From contig JAWNZC010000220.1 of the NCBI GenBank assembly GCA_035771165.1, positions 1,398,242 through 1,462,241 of the forward strand: a DNA stretch of 64,000 bases, in the 5' to 3' direction. Below the pieces are notes generated by a model. That model had not been told where the DNA came from. It ran no database searches and saw nothing but the letters and a program-made list of their open reading frames with translations. The DNA comes from Paragorgia papillata (Eukaryota > Cnidaria > Anthozoa > Scleralcyonacea > Coralliidae). The position numbers and the translations under genes are program-made. Shown here piece by piece: positions 13,972 through 25,200 of this stretch. The first letter of the stretch is position 1, and each line of letters opens with the position of its first letter.

Positions 13972-14664
13972 CTTCCTATAAATTACCTGGTACCCCTGTC
14001 GCTTATGTCACCTCTACTGTAGAAAGCAATACAACTTCTTACCCAAGGACTTTTCCCTGCTATGTCTATTTCCACCTCTGCACTGAAAAAATCACAGCCA
14101 CAAATACTGGGAACTATAGGGTTCTATTTAGTCGGTGGTTGCTGAGCTCAAATGCAGTATTTCGGTCCAAAATCTGGTGATGAAAAATTGTGCTCAAAGG
14201 TAATATACTAGTCATGGACCCCTTGCGTTATGCAACTTGTGGTTCAGGGCCTGGTTGCCAGTACAGTATTGTTTTTTCTCCGACATATGTTGCCTGTGGG
14301 ATTCCTGGGCCTAAGTGGTTAGTAATTATAGTGTTGGACAAGAGACTATGAAGTAACCACATTGGGTGGGGTCTGTGGCTATTGGTTACCTTTGACTCTG
14401 CATTTCCTTACTAAAAGTATACATCTCCCTGCATTTTGCCCCAGCAGCCACTGACAGAACATTAAGGCTATCTCTGTACTGCAGGCATGATCTTTTATTT
14501 TGAGCAATGGGAGTAGAGATAGTAGAGAAAAGATCTTGGATATTAAGTTGAATTGCTTTCTATAGTAGAGTTGGGGTTTGCGATTCCTTTACCTGTCCTT
14601 ACTGATCCTTAGTCCTAGCTGTAATCATTGTTCTCTTGAGGGCAATGAAACCTATTCCTACCCA

Positions 14665-14959
14665 CTTCCTATAAATTACCTGGTACCCCTATCGCTTATC
14701 TCACCTCTACTGTAGAAAGCAATACAACTTCCTACCCAAGGACTTTTCCCTGCTATGTCTATTTCCACCTCTGCACTGAGAAAATCACAGCCACAAATAC
14801 TGGGAGCTAATATAGGGTTCTATTTAGTTAGTGGTTGCTGCTGAGCTCAAATGCAGTAGAGCATTCCAAACGTATGAATCTAATTATGGAAGTGTACTGT
14901 ATTTTGGTCCAAAATCTGGTGATAAAAAATTGTGCTCAAAGGTAATATACTAGTCATGG
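14665..14959. repeat. Truncated terminal satellite A monomer
   Basis: Last A monomer, cut after TAGTCATGG, leaving about 295 of ~700 bp. It mixes type C markers (ATCGCTTATCTCACC), type B/E markers (TGCTATGTC) and type D markers (AGAGCATTCC). It also has private changes (GGGAGCTAATATAGGG, GATAAAAAATTG). It is more diverged than internal copies, as expected at an array edge. Confidence 0.85.
14958..14959. other. Satellite A / satellite B breakpoint
   Basis: Satellite A matches its consensus through TAGTCATGG and satellite B matches its consensus from GGCTAAAAATATT. The two share only GG at the join. No spacer, transposon end or other unique sequence lies between the families. This looks like an end-joining or template-switch junction with 2-bp microhomology. 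Confidence 0.8.
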
Positions 14960-15159
14960 CTAAAAATATTATTATTAGGGTCAAAAAGGGTTAAATAAAG
15001 TCATTTTAGACCTTCTGTGAAAAGGAGGCTGTATTTGGGCTAAAAATATTTTTTTCGATTTTTTTTTAAAAATCGAGGGGGGAAAATGTAAAGGGTTAGC
15101 CTTTACTTTTTGACCGATTTTGGTCATTTTTGAAACTTTTGAGATAGGGTCAAAAACGG

Positions 15160-15163
15160 TTAA
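15160..15163. repeat. Target-site duplication TTAA, left
   Basis: TTAA immediately before AGTGCATATAAACC, within the satellite B word CGGTTAAATAAAG. It matches the copy at 15614-15617. Confidence 0.75.
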
Positions 15164-15613
15164 AGTGCATATAAACCCTCCACAGTTTTTAGTTCCCTGT
15201 TTAGAGGGCGGAAAAACAGTTGTTAAGTTATTTTACAGTTTTTGATTTGGTTGTTTTGTTTCCGAGATATATCTCTTTGAACATTGGCAAAAAGTCCTAT
15301 TCGCTGGAAATTGCCGCAAATGCTATTTGGTCAATATTGGGACTGGAACTACTTGATGTGACGTCATTTCCTCATTAATTCCATAGTCGACAATGGAATT
15401 AATGAGGAAATGACGTCACATCAAGTAGTTCCAGACCCAATATTGACTAAATAGTATTTGCGGCAATTTCCAGCGAATAGGACTTTTTGCCAATGTTCAA
15501 AGAGATATATCTCGGAAACAAAACAACCAAATCAAAAACTGTAAAATAACTTAACAACTGTTTTTCCGCCCTCTAAACAGGGAACTAAAAACTGTGGAGG
15601 GTTTATATGCACT
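15164..15613. mobile_element. Foldback / MITE-like element with ~220-bp inverted arms
   Basis: A 450-bp near-perfect palindrome beginning AGTGCATATAAACCCTCC and ending in its reverse complement. The centre lies between 15388 and 15389, in GTCGAC flanked by one A:A mismatch. By eye the arms differ at about three further positions, all in the stretch around 15332-15352 and its mirror. It interrupts a satellite B monomer at GGTTAAATAAAG and is flanked by TTAA on both sides. Removing the element and one TTAA restores the satellite sequence exactly. There is no open frame long enough for a transposase, so it would be non-autonomous. TTAA duplication is typical of piggyBac-type insertions, but the termini do not begin with the usual CCC. 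Because TTAA contains TA, a Tc1/mariner-type TA duplication with ends AAGTGC is an equally exact reading. Confidence 0.88.
15359..15418. promoter_or_regulatory. Paired TGACGTCA (CRE-like) octamers at the element's centre
   Basis: TGACGTCA occurs at 15359-15366 and again at 15411-15418, once per arm near the palindrome tip. The octamer is itself palindromic and matches the consensus site bound by CREB/ATF-type bZIP factors. No gene lies nearby, so a regulatory role is only a possibility. The pairing follows automatically from the inverted-arm structure. Confidence 0.25.
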
Positions 15614-15617
15614 TTAA
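15614..15617. repeat. Target-site duplication TTAA, right
   Basis: TTAA immediately after GGTTTATATGCACT. The satellite then resumes with ATAAAGTC, so one TTAA joined to ATAAAGTC rebuilds the uninterrupted monomer. Confidence 0.75.
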
Positions 15618-16620
15618 ATAAAGTCTTTTTAGACCTTCTGTGAAAAGGAGAAAGCTGTATTTGGGTTAAAAATATTTTTTGGGATTTAAAAAAAAATCGG
15701 GGAACAAAAAGTAAAGGGGTTAGCCTTTACTTTTTGACCGATTTTGGGTCATTTTTGAAACTTTTGAGTTAGGGTCAAAAACGGTTAAATAAAGTATTTT
15801 TAGACCTGTGAAAAGGAGAAGGCTGTATTTGGGCTAAAAATATTTTTTTGGATTTTTAAAAAAAAATCGGGGGAAAAAATGTAAAGGGGTTAGTTTTTAC
15901 TTTTTGACCGATTTTGGTCAGTTTTGAAACTTTTGAGTTAGGGTCAAAAACCGTTAAATAAAGTCTTTTTAGACCATCTGTGAAAAGGAGAAGGCTGTAT
16001 TTGGGCTAAAAAAATTTTTGTGGATTTTTATAAAAAAATCGGGGGGGGGGATTGTAAAGGGGTTACCTTTTACTTTTTGACCGATTTTGGGTCATTTTTG
16101 AAACTTTTGAGTTAGGGTCAAAAACGGTTAAATAAAGTCAATTTAGACCATCTGTGAAAAGGAGAAGGCTGTATTTGGGATAAAAAATATTTTTTTGGAT
16201 TTTTTAAAGAAAATCGAGGGGGGAAATGTAAAGGGGTTAGCCTTTACTTTTTGACCGATTTTGGGTCATTTTTGAAACTTTTGAGTTAGGGTCAAAAACG
16301 GTTAAATATAGTCTTTTTAGACTTTCTCTGAAAAGGAGAAGGCTGTATTTGGGCTAAACAATCGGGGGGGGGGGGAAGTAAAGGGGTTAGCTTTTACTTT
16401 TTGACCGATTTTTGGTCATTTTTGAAACTTTTGAGTTAGGGTCAAAAACGGTTAAATAAAGTCTTTTTAGACTTTCTCTGAAAAGGAGAAGGCTGTATTT
16501 GGGCTAAACAATCGGGGGGGGGAGTAAAGGGGTTAGGGGGGGGGAGTAAAGGGGTTAGCTTTTACTTTTTGACCGATTTTGGTCAGTTTTGAAACTTCTG
16601 AGTTAGGGTCAAAAACGGTT
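15618..16620. repeat. Satellite B1, diverged edge copies (right of foldback element)
   Basis: About six satellite B copies with GAGTTAGG landmarks at 15766, 15935, 16109, 16283, 16433 and 16600. Spacings are 169, 174, 174, 150 and 167. They keep B1 markers (GTGAAAAGGAGAAGG, TATTTGGGCT, TTAAATAAAGTC) and vary in their A/T and G tracts. Around 16600-16650 the array changes to the homogenised B2 form (GACCTCTTGTGAAAACGAG, TTAGATAAAG). Older, diverged copies at the edge of a homogenised core are normal for a satellite array. Confidence 0.9.
16345..16558. repeat. Shortened B1 copies with local G-run duplication
   Basis: Two successive copies lost the AATATTT...AAAAATC segment and join GGGCTAAACAATCGG directly to a G run. 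In the second, a unit of G8-9 followed by AGTAAAGGGGTTAG is present twice in tandem (16514-16536 and 16537-16558). The change looks like slippage within G-rich sequence. Confidence 0.8.
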
Positions 16621-17419
16621 AGATAAAGTCGTTTTAGACCTCTTGTGAAAACGAGAAGGCTGTATTTTGGCTAAAAATATTTATTTTGATTTTTTGGAAA
16701 AAAATCCGGAAAAAAAAAGTAAAGGGGTTAGCCTTTACTTTTTGACCGATTTTGGTCACTTTTGAAACTTTTGAGTTAGGATCAAAAACGGTTAGATAAA
16801 GTCGTTTTAGACCTCTTGTGAAAGCGAGAAGGCTGTATTTTGGCTAAAAATATTTATTTTGATTTTTTGAAAAAAATCCGGGGAAAAAAAAGGAAAGGGG
16901 TTAGGCTTTACTTTTTGACCGATTTTGGTCACTTTTGAAACTTTTGAGTTAGGGTCAAAAACGGTTAGATAAAGTTGTTTTAGACCTCTTGTGAAAACGA
17001 GAAGGCTGTATTTTGGCTAAAAATATTTATTTTGATTTTTTGGAAAAAAATCCGGGAAAAAAAAGTAAAGGGGTTAGCCTTTACTTTTTGACCGATTTTG
17101 GTCACTTTTGAAACTTTTGAGTTAGGATCAAAAACGGTTAGATAAAGTCGTTTTAGACCTCTTGTGAAAACGAGAAGGCTGTATTTTGGCTAAAAATATT
17201 TATTTTGATTTTTGGGAAAAAAATCCGGAAAAAAAAAGTAAAGGGGTTAGCCTTTACTTTTTGACCGATTTTGGTCACTTTTGAAACTTTTGAGTTAGGA
17301 TCAAAAACGGTTAGATAAAGTCGTTTTAGACCTCTTGTGAAAGCGAGAAGGCTGTATTTTGGCTAAAAATATTTATTTTGATTTTTTGAAAAAAATCCGG
17401 GGAAAAAAAAGGAAAGGGG

Positions 17420-19400
17420 TTAGGCTTTACTTTTTGACCGATTTTGGTCACTTTTGAAACTTTTGAGTTAGGGTCAAAAACGGTTAGATAAAGTTGTTTT
17501 AGACCTCTTGTGAAAACGAGAAGGCTGTATTTTGGCTAAAAATATTTATTTTGATTTTTTGGAAAAAAATCCGGGAAAAAAAAGTAAAGTTTTTTTTTAA
17601 CTTTTTGACCGATTTTGGTCACTTTTGAAACTTTTGAGTTAGGATCAAAAACGGTTAGATAAAGTCGTTTTAGACCTCTTGTGAAAACGAGAAGGCTGTA
17701 TTTTGGCTAAAAATATTTATTTTGATTTTTTGGAAAAAAATCCGGAAAAAAAAAGTAAAGGGGTTAGCCTTTACTTTTTGACCGATTTTGGTCACTTTTG
17801 AAACTTTTGAGTTAGGATCAAAAACGGTTAGATAAAGTTGTTTTAGACCTCTTGTGAAAACGAGAAGGCTGTATTTTGGCTAAAAATATTTATTTTGATT
17901 TTTTGGAAAAAAATCCGGGGAAAAAAAGTAAAGGGGTTAGCCTTTACTTTTTGACCGATTTTGGTCACTTTTGAAACTTTAGAGTTAGGATCAAAAACGG
18001 TTAGATAAAGTCGTTTTAGACCTCTTGTGAAAACGAGAAGGCTGTATTTTGGCTAAAAATATTTATTTTGATTTTTTGAAAAAAATCCGGGGGAAAAAAA
18101 GTAAAGGGGTTAGGCTTTACTTTTTGACCGATTTTGGTCACTTTTGAAACTTTTGAGTTAGGGTCAAAAACGGTTAGATAAAGTTGTTTTAGACCTCTTG
18201 TGAAAACGAGAAGGCTGTATTTTGGCTAAAAATATTTATTTTGATTTTTTGGGAAAAAATCCGGAAAAAAAAAGTAAAGGGGTTAGGCTTTACTTTTTGA
18301 CCGATTTTGGTCACTTTTGAAACTTTTGAGTTAGGGTCAAAAACGGTTAGATAAAGTTGTTTTAGACCTCTTGTGAAAACGAGAAGGCTGTATTTTGGCT
18401 AAAAATATTTATTTTGATTTTTTGGGAAAAAATCCGGAAAAAAAAAGTAAAGGGGTTAGGCTTTACTTTTTGACCGATTTTGGTCACTTTTGAAACTTTT
18501 GAGTTAGGATCAAAAACGGTTAGATAAAGTCGTTTTAGACCTCTTGTGAAAACGAGAAGGCTGTATTTTGGCTAAAAATATTTATTTTGATTTTTTGAAA
18601 AAAATCCGGGAAAAAAAAAGGTAAAGGGGTTAGGCTTTACTTTTTGACCGATTTTGGTCACTTTTGAAACTTTTGAGTTAGGGTCAAAAACGGTTAGATA
18701 AAGTTGTTTTAGACCTCTTGTGAAAACGAGAAGGCTGTATTTTGGCTAAAAATATTTATTTTGATTTTTTGGGAAAAAATCCGGAAAAAAAAAGTAAAGG
18801 GGTTAGGCTTTACTTTTTGACCGATTTTGGTCACTTTTGAAACTTTTGAGTTAGGATCAAAAACGGTTAGATAAAGTTGTTTTAGACCTCTTGTGAAAAC
18901 GAGAAGGCTGTATTTTGGCTAAAAATATTTATTTTGATTTTTTGGAAAAAAATCCGGGAAAAAAAAGTAAAGTTTTTTTTTTACTTTTTGACCGATTTTG
19001 GTCACTTTTGAAACTTTTGAGTTAGGATCAAAAACGGTTAGATAAAGTCGTTTTAGACCTCTTGTGAAAACGAGAAGGCTGTATTTTGGCTAAAAATATT
19101 TATTTTGATTTTTTTGGAAAAAAATCCGGAAAAAAAAAGTAAAGGGGTTAGCCTTTACTTTTTGACCGATTTTGGTCACTTTTGAAACTTTTGAGTTAGG
19201 ATCAAAAACGGTTAGATAAAGTTGTTTTAGACCTCTTGTGAAAACGAGAAGGCTGTATTTTGGCTAAAAATATTTATTTTGATTTTTTGGAAAAAAATCC
19301 GGGGAAAAAAAGTAAAGGGGTTAGCCTTTACTTTTTGACCGATTTTGGTCACTTTTGAAACTTTTAGAGTTAGGATCAAAAACGGTTAGATAAAGTCGTT
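17420..19400. repeat. Satellite B2 eight-monomer duplication
   Basis: Two rare variants recur in the same order 1383-1386 bp (8 x 173) apart. The T-tract variant GTAAAG followed by a T run is at 17590 and 18973. The AGAGTTAGG variant is near 17978 and 19364. This marks a tandem duplication of about eight monomers. Confidence 0.7.
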
Positions 19401-22210
19401 TTAGACCTCTTGTGAAAACGAGAAGGCTGTATTTTGGCTAAAAATATTTATTTTGATTTTTTGAAAAAAATCCGGGGGAAAAAAAGTAAAGGGGTTAGGC
19501 TTTACTTTTTGACCGATTTTGGTCACTTTTGAAACTTTTGAGTTAGGGTCAAAAACGGTTAGATAAAGTTGTTTTAGACCTCTTGTGAAAACGAGAAGGC
19601 TGTATTTTGGCTAAAAATATTTATTTTGATTTTTTGGAAAAAAATCCGGAAAAAAAAAGTAAAGGGGTTAGTTAGCCTTTACTTTTTGACCGATTTTGGT
19701 CACTTTTGAAACTTTTGAGTTAGGGTCAAAAACGGTTAGATAAAGTTGTTTTAGACCTCTTGTGAAAACGAGAAGGCTGTATTTTGGCTAAAAATATTTA
19801 TTTTGATTTTTTGGGAAAAAATCCGGAAAAAAAAAGTAAAGGGGTTAGGCTTTACTTTTTGACCGATTTTGGTCACTTTTGAAACTTTTGAGTTAGGATC
19901 AAAAACGGTTAGATAAAGTCGTTTTAGACCTCTTGTGAAAACGAGAAGGCTGTATTTTGGCTAAAAATATTTATTTTGATTTTTTGAAAAAAATCCGGGA
20001 AAAAAAAAGTAAAGGGGTTAGGCTTTACTTTTTGACCGATTTTGGTCACTTTTGAAACTTTTGAGTTAGGGTCAAAAACGGTTAGATAAAGTTGTTTTAG
20101 ACCTCTTGTGAAAACGAGAAGGCTGTATTTTGGCTAAAAATATTTATTTTGATTTTTTGAAAAAAAATCCGGGAAAAAAAAAGTAAAGGGGTTAGTTAGG
20201 CTTTACTTTTTGACCGATTTTGGTCACTTTTGAAACTTTTGAGTTAGGGTCAAAAACGGTTAGATAAAGTTGTTTTAGACCTCTTGTGAAAACGAGAAGG
20301 CTGTATTTTGGCTAAAAATATTTATTTTCATTTTTTTGGAAAAAATCCGGAAAAAAAAGTAAAGGGGTTAGGCTTTACTTTTTGACCGATTTTGGTCACT
20401 TTTGAAACTTTTGAGTTAGGGTCAAAAACGGTTAGATAAAGTTGTTTTAGACCTCTTGTGAAAACGAGAAGGCTGTATTTTGGCTAAAAATATTTATTTT
20501 GATTTTTTGGGAAAAAATCCGGAAAAAAAAAAGTAAAGGGGTTAGGCTTTACTTTTTGACCGATTTTGGTCACTTTTGAAACTTTTGAGTTAGGGTCAAA
20601 AACGGTTAGAATAAAGTTGTTTTAGACCTCTTGTGAAAACGAGAAGGCTGTATTTTGGCTAAAAATATTTATTTTGATTTTTTGGAAAAAAATCCGGAAA
20701 AAAAAAGTAAAGGGGTTAGGCTTTACTTTTTGACCGATTTTGGTCACTTTTGAAACTTTTGAGTTAGGGTCAAAAACGGTTAGATAAAGTTGTTTTAGAC
20801 CTCTTGTGAAAACGAGAAGGCTGTATTTTGGCTAAAAATATTTATTTTGATTTTTTGGGAAAAAATCCGGAAAAAAAAAGTAAAGGGGTTAGGCTTTACT
20901 TTTTGACCGATTTTGGTCACTTTTGAAACTTTTGAGTTAGGGTCAAAAACGGTTAGATAAAGTTGTTTTAGACCTCTTGTGAAAACGAGAAGGCTGTATT
21001 TTGGCTAAAAATATTTATTTTGATTTTTTGGAAAAAAATCCGGAAAAAAAAAGTAAAGGGGTTAGGATTTACTTTTTGACCGATTTTGGTCACTTTTGAA
21101 ACTTTTGAGTTAGGGTCAAAAACGGTTAGATAAAGTTGTTTTAGACCTCTTGTGAAAACGAGAAGGCTGTATTTTGGCTAAAAATATTTATTTTGATTTT
21201 TTGAAAAAAATCCGGGAAAAAAAAAGTAAAGGGGTTAGGCTTTACTTTTTGACCGATTTTGGTCACTTTTGAAACTTTTGAGTTAGGGTCAAAAACGGTT
21301 AGATAAAGTTGTTTTAGACCTCTTGTGAAAACGAGAAGGCTGTATTTTGGCTAAAAATATTTATTTTGATTTTTTGAAAAAAATCCGGGAAAAAAAAAGT
21401 AAAGGGGTTAGGCTTTACTTTTTGACCGATTTTGGTCACTTTTGAAACTTTTGAGTTAGGGTCAAAAACGGTTAGATAAAGTTGTTTTAGACCTCTTGTG
21501 AAAACGAGAAGGCTGTATTTTGGCTAAAAAATATTTATTTTCATTTTTTGGAAAAAATCCGGAAAAAAAAAGTAAAGGGGTTAGGCTTTACTTTTTGACC
21601 GATTTTGGTCACTTTTGAAACTTTTGAGTTAGGGTCAAAAACGGTTAGATAAAGTTGTTTTAGACCTCTTGTGAAAACGAGAAGGCTGTATTTTGGCTAA
21701 AAATATTTATTTTGATTTTTTGGGAAAAAATCCGGGGAAAAAAAAGTAAAGGGGTTAGGCTTTACTTTTTGACCGATTTTGGTCACTTTTGAAACTTTTG
21801 AGTTAGGGTCAAAAACGGTTAGATAAAGTTGTTTTAGACCTCTTGTGAAAACGAGAAGGCTGTATTTTGGCTAAAAATATTTATTTTGATTTTTTTGAAA
21901 AAAATCCGGAAAAAAAAAAGTAAAGGGGTTAGCCTTTACTTTTTGACCGATTTTGGTCACTTTTGAAACTTTTGAGTTAGGGTCAAAAACGGTTAGATAA
22001 AGTCGTTTTAGACCTCTTGTGAAAACGAGAAGGCTGTATTTTGGCTAAAAATATTTATTTTGATTTTTTGAAAAAAATCCGGGAAAAAAAAAGTAAAGGG
22101 GTTAGGCTTTACTTTTTGACCGATTTTGGTCACTTTTGAAACTTTTGAGTTAGGGTCAAAAACGGTTAGATAAAGTTGTTTTAGACCTCTTGTGAAAACG
22201 AGAAGGCTGT

Positions 22211-25200
22211 ATTTTCGCTAAAAATATTTATTTTGATTTTTTGGAAAAAAAATCCGGAAAAAAAAAGTAAAGGGGTTAGCCTTTACTTTTTGACCGATTT
22301 TGGTCACTTTTGAAACTTTTGAGTTAGGGTCAAAAACGGTTAGATAAAGTTGTTTTAGACCTCTTGTGAAAACGAGAAGGCTCTATTTTGGCTAAAAATA
22401 TTTATTTTGATTTTTTTGGAAAAAATCCGGGAAAAAAAGTAAAGGGGTTAGACTTTACTTTTTGACCGATTTTGGTCACTTTTGAAACTTTTGAGTTAGG
22501 GTCAAAAACGGTTAGATAAAGTTGTTTTAGACCTCTTGTGAAAACGAGAAGGCTGTATTTTGATTTTTTGAAAAAAATCCGTTAAAAAAAAAAGGAAAGG
22601 GGTTAGTTAGCCTTTACTTTTTGACCGATTTTGGTCACTTTTGAAACTTTTGAGTTAGGGTCAAAAACGGTTAGATAAAGTTGTTTTAGACCTCTTGTGA
22701 AAACGAGAAGGCTGTATTTTGGCTAAAAATATTTATTTTGATTTTTTGGAAAAAAATCCGGAAAAAAAAAGTAAAGGGGTTAGCCTTTACTTTTTGACCG
22801 ATTTTGGTCACTTTTGAAACTTTTGAGTTAGGGTCAAAAACGGTTAGATAAAGTCGTTTTTAGACCTCTTGTGAAAAGCGAGAAGGCTGTATTTTGGCTA
22901 AAAATATTTATTTTGATTTTTTGAAAAAAATCCGGAAAAAAAAAGTAAAGGGGTTAGGCTTTACTTTTTGACCGATTTTGGTCACTTTTGAAACTTTTGA
23001 GTTAGGGTCAAAAACGGTTAGATAAAGTTGTTTTAGACCTCTTGTGAAAACGAGAAGGCTGTATTTTGGCTAAAAATATTTATTTTGATTTTTTGAAAAA
23101 AATCCGGGAAAAAAAAAGTAAAGGGGTTAGGCTTTACTTTTTGACCGATTTTGGTCACTTTTGAAACTTTTGAGTTAGGGTCAAAAACGGTTAGATAAAG
23201 TTGTTTTAGACCTCTTGTGAAAACGAGAAGGCTGTATTTTGGCTAAAAATATTTATTTTCATTTTTTTGGAAAAAATCCGGAAAAAAAAAGTAAAGGGGT
23301 TAGGCTTTACTTTTTGACCGATTTTGGTCACTTTTGAAACTTTTGAGTTAGGGTCAAAAACGGTTAGATAAAGTTGTTTTAGACCTCTTGTGAAAACGAG
23401 AAGGCTGTATTTTGGCTAAAAATATTTATTTTGATTTTTTGGAAAAAAATCCGGAAAAAAAAAGTAAAGGGGTTAGGCTTTACTTTTTGACCGATTTTGG
23501 TCACTTTTGAAACTTTTGAGTTAGGGTCAAAAACGGTTAGATAAAGTTGTTTTAGACCTCTTGTGAAAACGAGAAGGCTGTATTTTGGCTAAAAATATTT
23601 ATTTTGATTTTTTGAAAAAAATCCGGATAAAAAAACTAAAAGGGGTTAGCCTTTACTTTTTGATCGATTTTGGTCACTTTTGAAACTTTTGAGTTAGGGT
23701 CAAAAACGGTTAGATAAAGTCGTTTTAGACCTCTTGTGAAAACGAGAAGGCTGTATTTTGGCTAAAAATATTTATTTTGATTTTTGGAAAAAAAATCCGG
23801 GGAAAAAAAAGTAAAGGGGTTAGTTAGGCTTTACTTTTTGACCGATTTTGGTCACTTTTGAAACTTTTGAGTTAGGGTCAAAAACGGTTAGATAAAGTTG
23901 TTTTAGACCTCTTGTGAAAACGAGAAGGCTGTATTTTCGCTAAAAATATTTATTTTGATTTTTTGGAAAAAAATCCGGAAAAAAAAAGTAAAGGGGTTAG
24001 CCTTTACTTTTTGACCGATTTTGGTCACTTTTGAAACTTTTGAGTTAGGGTCAAAAACGGTTAGATAAAGTTGTTTTAGACCTCTTGTGAAAACGAGAAG
24101 GCTCTATTTTGGCTAAAAATATTTATTTTGATTTTTTTGGAAAAAATCCGGGAAAAAAAAGTAAAGGGGTTAGACTTTACTTTTTGACCGATTTTGGTCA
24201 CTTTTGAAACTTTTGAGTTAGGGTCAAAAACGGTTAGATAAAGTTGTTTTAGACCTCTTGTGAAAACGAGAAGGCTGTATTTTGGCTAAAAATATTTATT
24301 TTGATTTTTTGAAAAAAATCCGTTAAAAAAAAAAGGAAAGGGGTTAGTTAGCCTTTACTTTTTGACCGATTTTGGTCACTTTTGAAACTTTTGAGTTAGG
24401 GTCAAAAACGGTTAGATAAAGTTGTTTTAGACCTCTTGTGAAAACGAGAAGGCTGTATTTTGGCTAAAAATATTTATTTTGATTTTTTGGAAAAAAATCC
24501 GGAAAAAAAAAGTAAAGGGGTTAGCCTTTACTTTTTGACCGATTTTGGTCACTTTTGAAACTTTTGAGTTAGGGTCAAAAACGGTTAGATAAAGTTGTTT
24601 TAGACCTCTTGTGAAAACGAGAAGGCTGTATTTTGGCTAAAAATATTTATTTTGATTTTTTGAAAAAAATCCGGAAAAAAAAAGTAAAGGGGTTAGGCTT
24701 TACTTTTTGACCGATTTTGGTCACTTTTGAAACTTTTGAGTTAGGATCAAAAACGGTTAGATAAAGTTGTTTTAGACCTCTTGTGAAAACGAGAAGGCTG
24801 TATTTTGGCTAAAAATATTTATTTTGATTTTTTGGAAAAAAATCCGGAAAAAAAAAGTAAAGTTTTTTTTTTACTTTTTGACCGATTTTGGTCACTTTTG
24901 AAACTTTTGAGTTAGGATCAAAAACGGTTAGATAAAGTTGTTTTAGACCTCTTGTGAAAACGAGAAGGCTGTATTTTGGCTAAAAATATTTATTTTGATT
25001 TTTTGGAAAAAAATCCGGAAAAAAAAAGTAAAGGGGTTAGCCTTTACTTTTTGACCGATTTTGGTCACTTTTGAAACTTTTGAGTTAGGGTCAAAAACGG
25101 TTAGATAAAGTTGTTTTAGACCTCTTGTGAAAGCGAGAAGGCTGTATTTTGGCTAAAAATATTTATTTTGATTTTTTGAAAAAAATCCGGAAAAAAAAAG

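Larger units (their letters stand above)
1..14959. repeat. Satellite A array, ~700-bp monomer, about 22 copies
   Basis: Tandem array with no gene. Using the start of CTTCCTATAAATTACC as phase, monomers begin at 1, 707, 1372, 2067, 2801, 3506, 4199, 4932, 5625, 6321, 7054, 7717, 8411, 9145, 9812, 10510, 11174, 11867, 12562, 13267, 13972 and 14665. Five types explain the lengths. Type A (705-706 bp) has CAAGGGCCTCTTGC and lacks a 31-bp block. Type B (663-667) has a ~29-bp deletion giving CGGTCATGATAATATAC. Type C (693-698) has CGCTTATCTCACC and a GCTGAGCTGAGCTC duplication. Type D (733-734) has AGAGCATTCCAAACG plus the 31-bp block. Type E (693) has TTTCGGTCCAAAATC. The order is A B C D A E D E C D B C D B C B C/E C A A E plus a partial copy. 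Copies differ by few substitutions, which implies recent homogenisation. I do not recognise the family. Short open frames of 61-67 codons recur at the same phase and are not conserved across types. Confidence 0.97.
14958..15163. repeat. Satellite B, diverged edge copies (left of foldback element)
   Basis: A partial copy and a nearly complete copy of the ~173-bp satellite B in the B1 form: CTTCTGTGAAAAGGAG, TATTTGGGCT, GGTTAAATAAAG. The first copy is internally deleted, jumping from GGCTAAAAATATT to AGGGTCAAAAAGGG. The second is interrupted by the foldback element inside GGTTAAATAAAG. Confidence 0.85.

Noticed and set aside
1..14959. U1- or U2-snRNA-like starts (ATTACCTGG; ATCGCTTATCTC)
   Set aside because: Similarity stops after about ten bases. 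No conserved stem-loops, Sm site or promoter element follows.
1..14959. 5S rDNA or other RNA-gene tandem unit, suggested by the ~700-bp period
   Set aside because: No 5S internal control region or recognisable rRNA/tRNA sequence is visible on either strand of the monomer.
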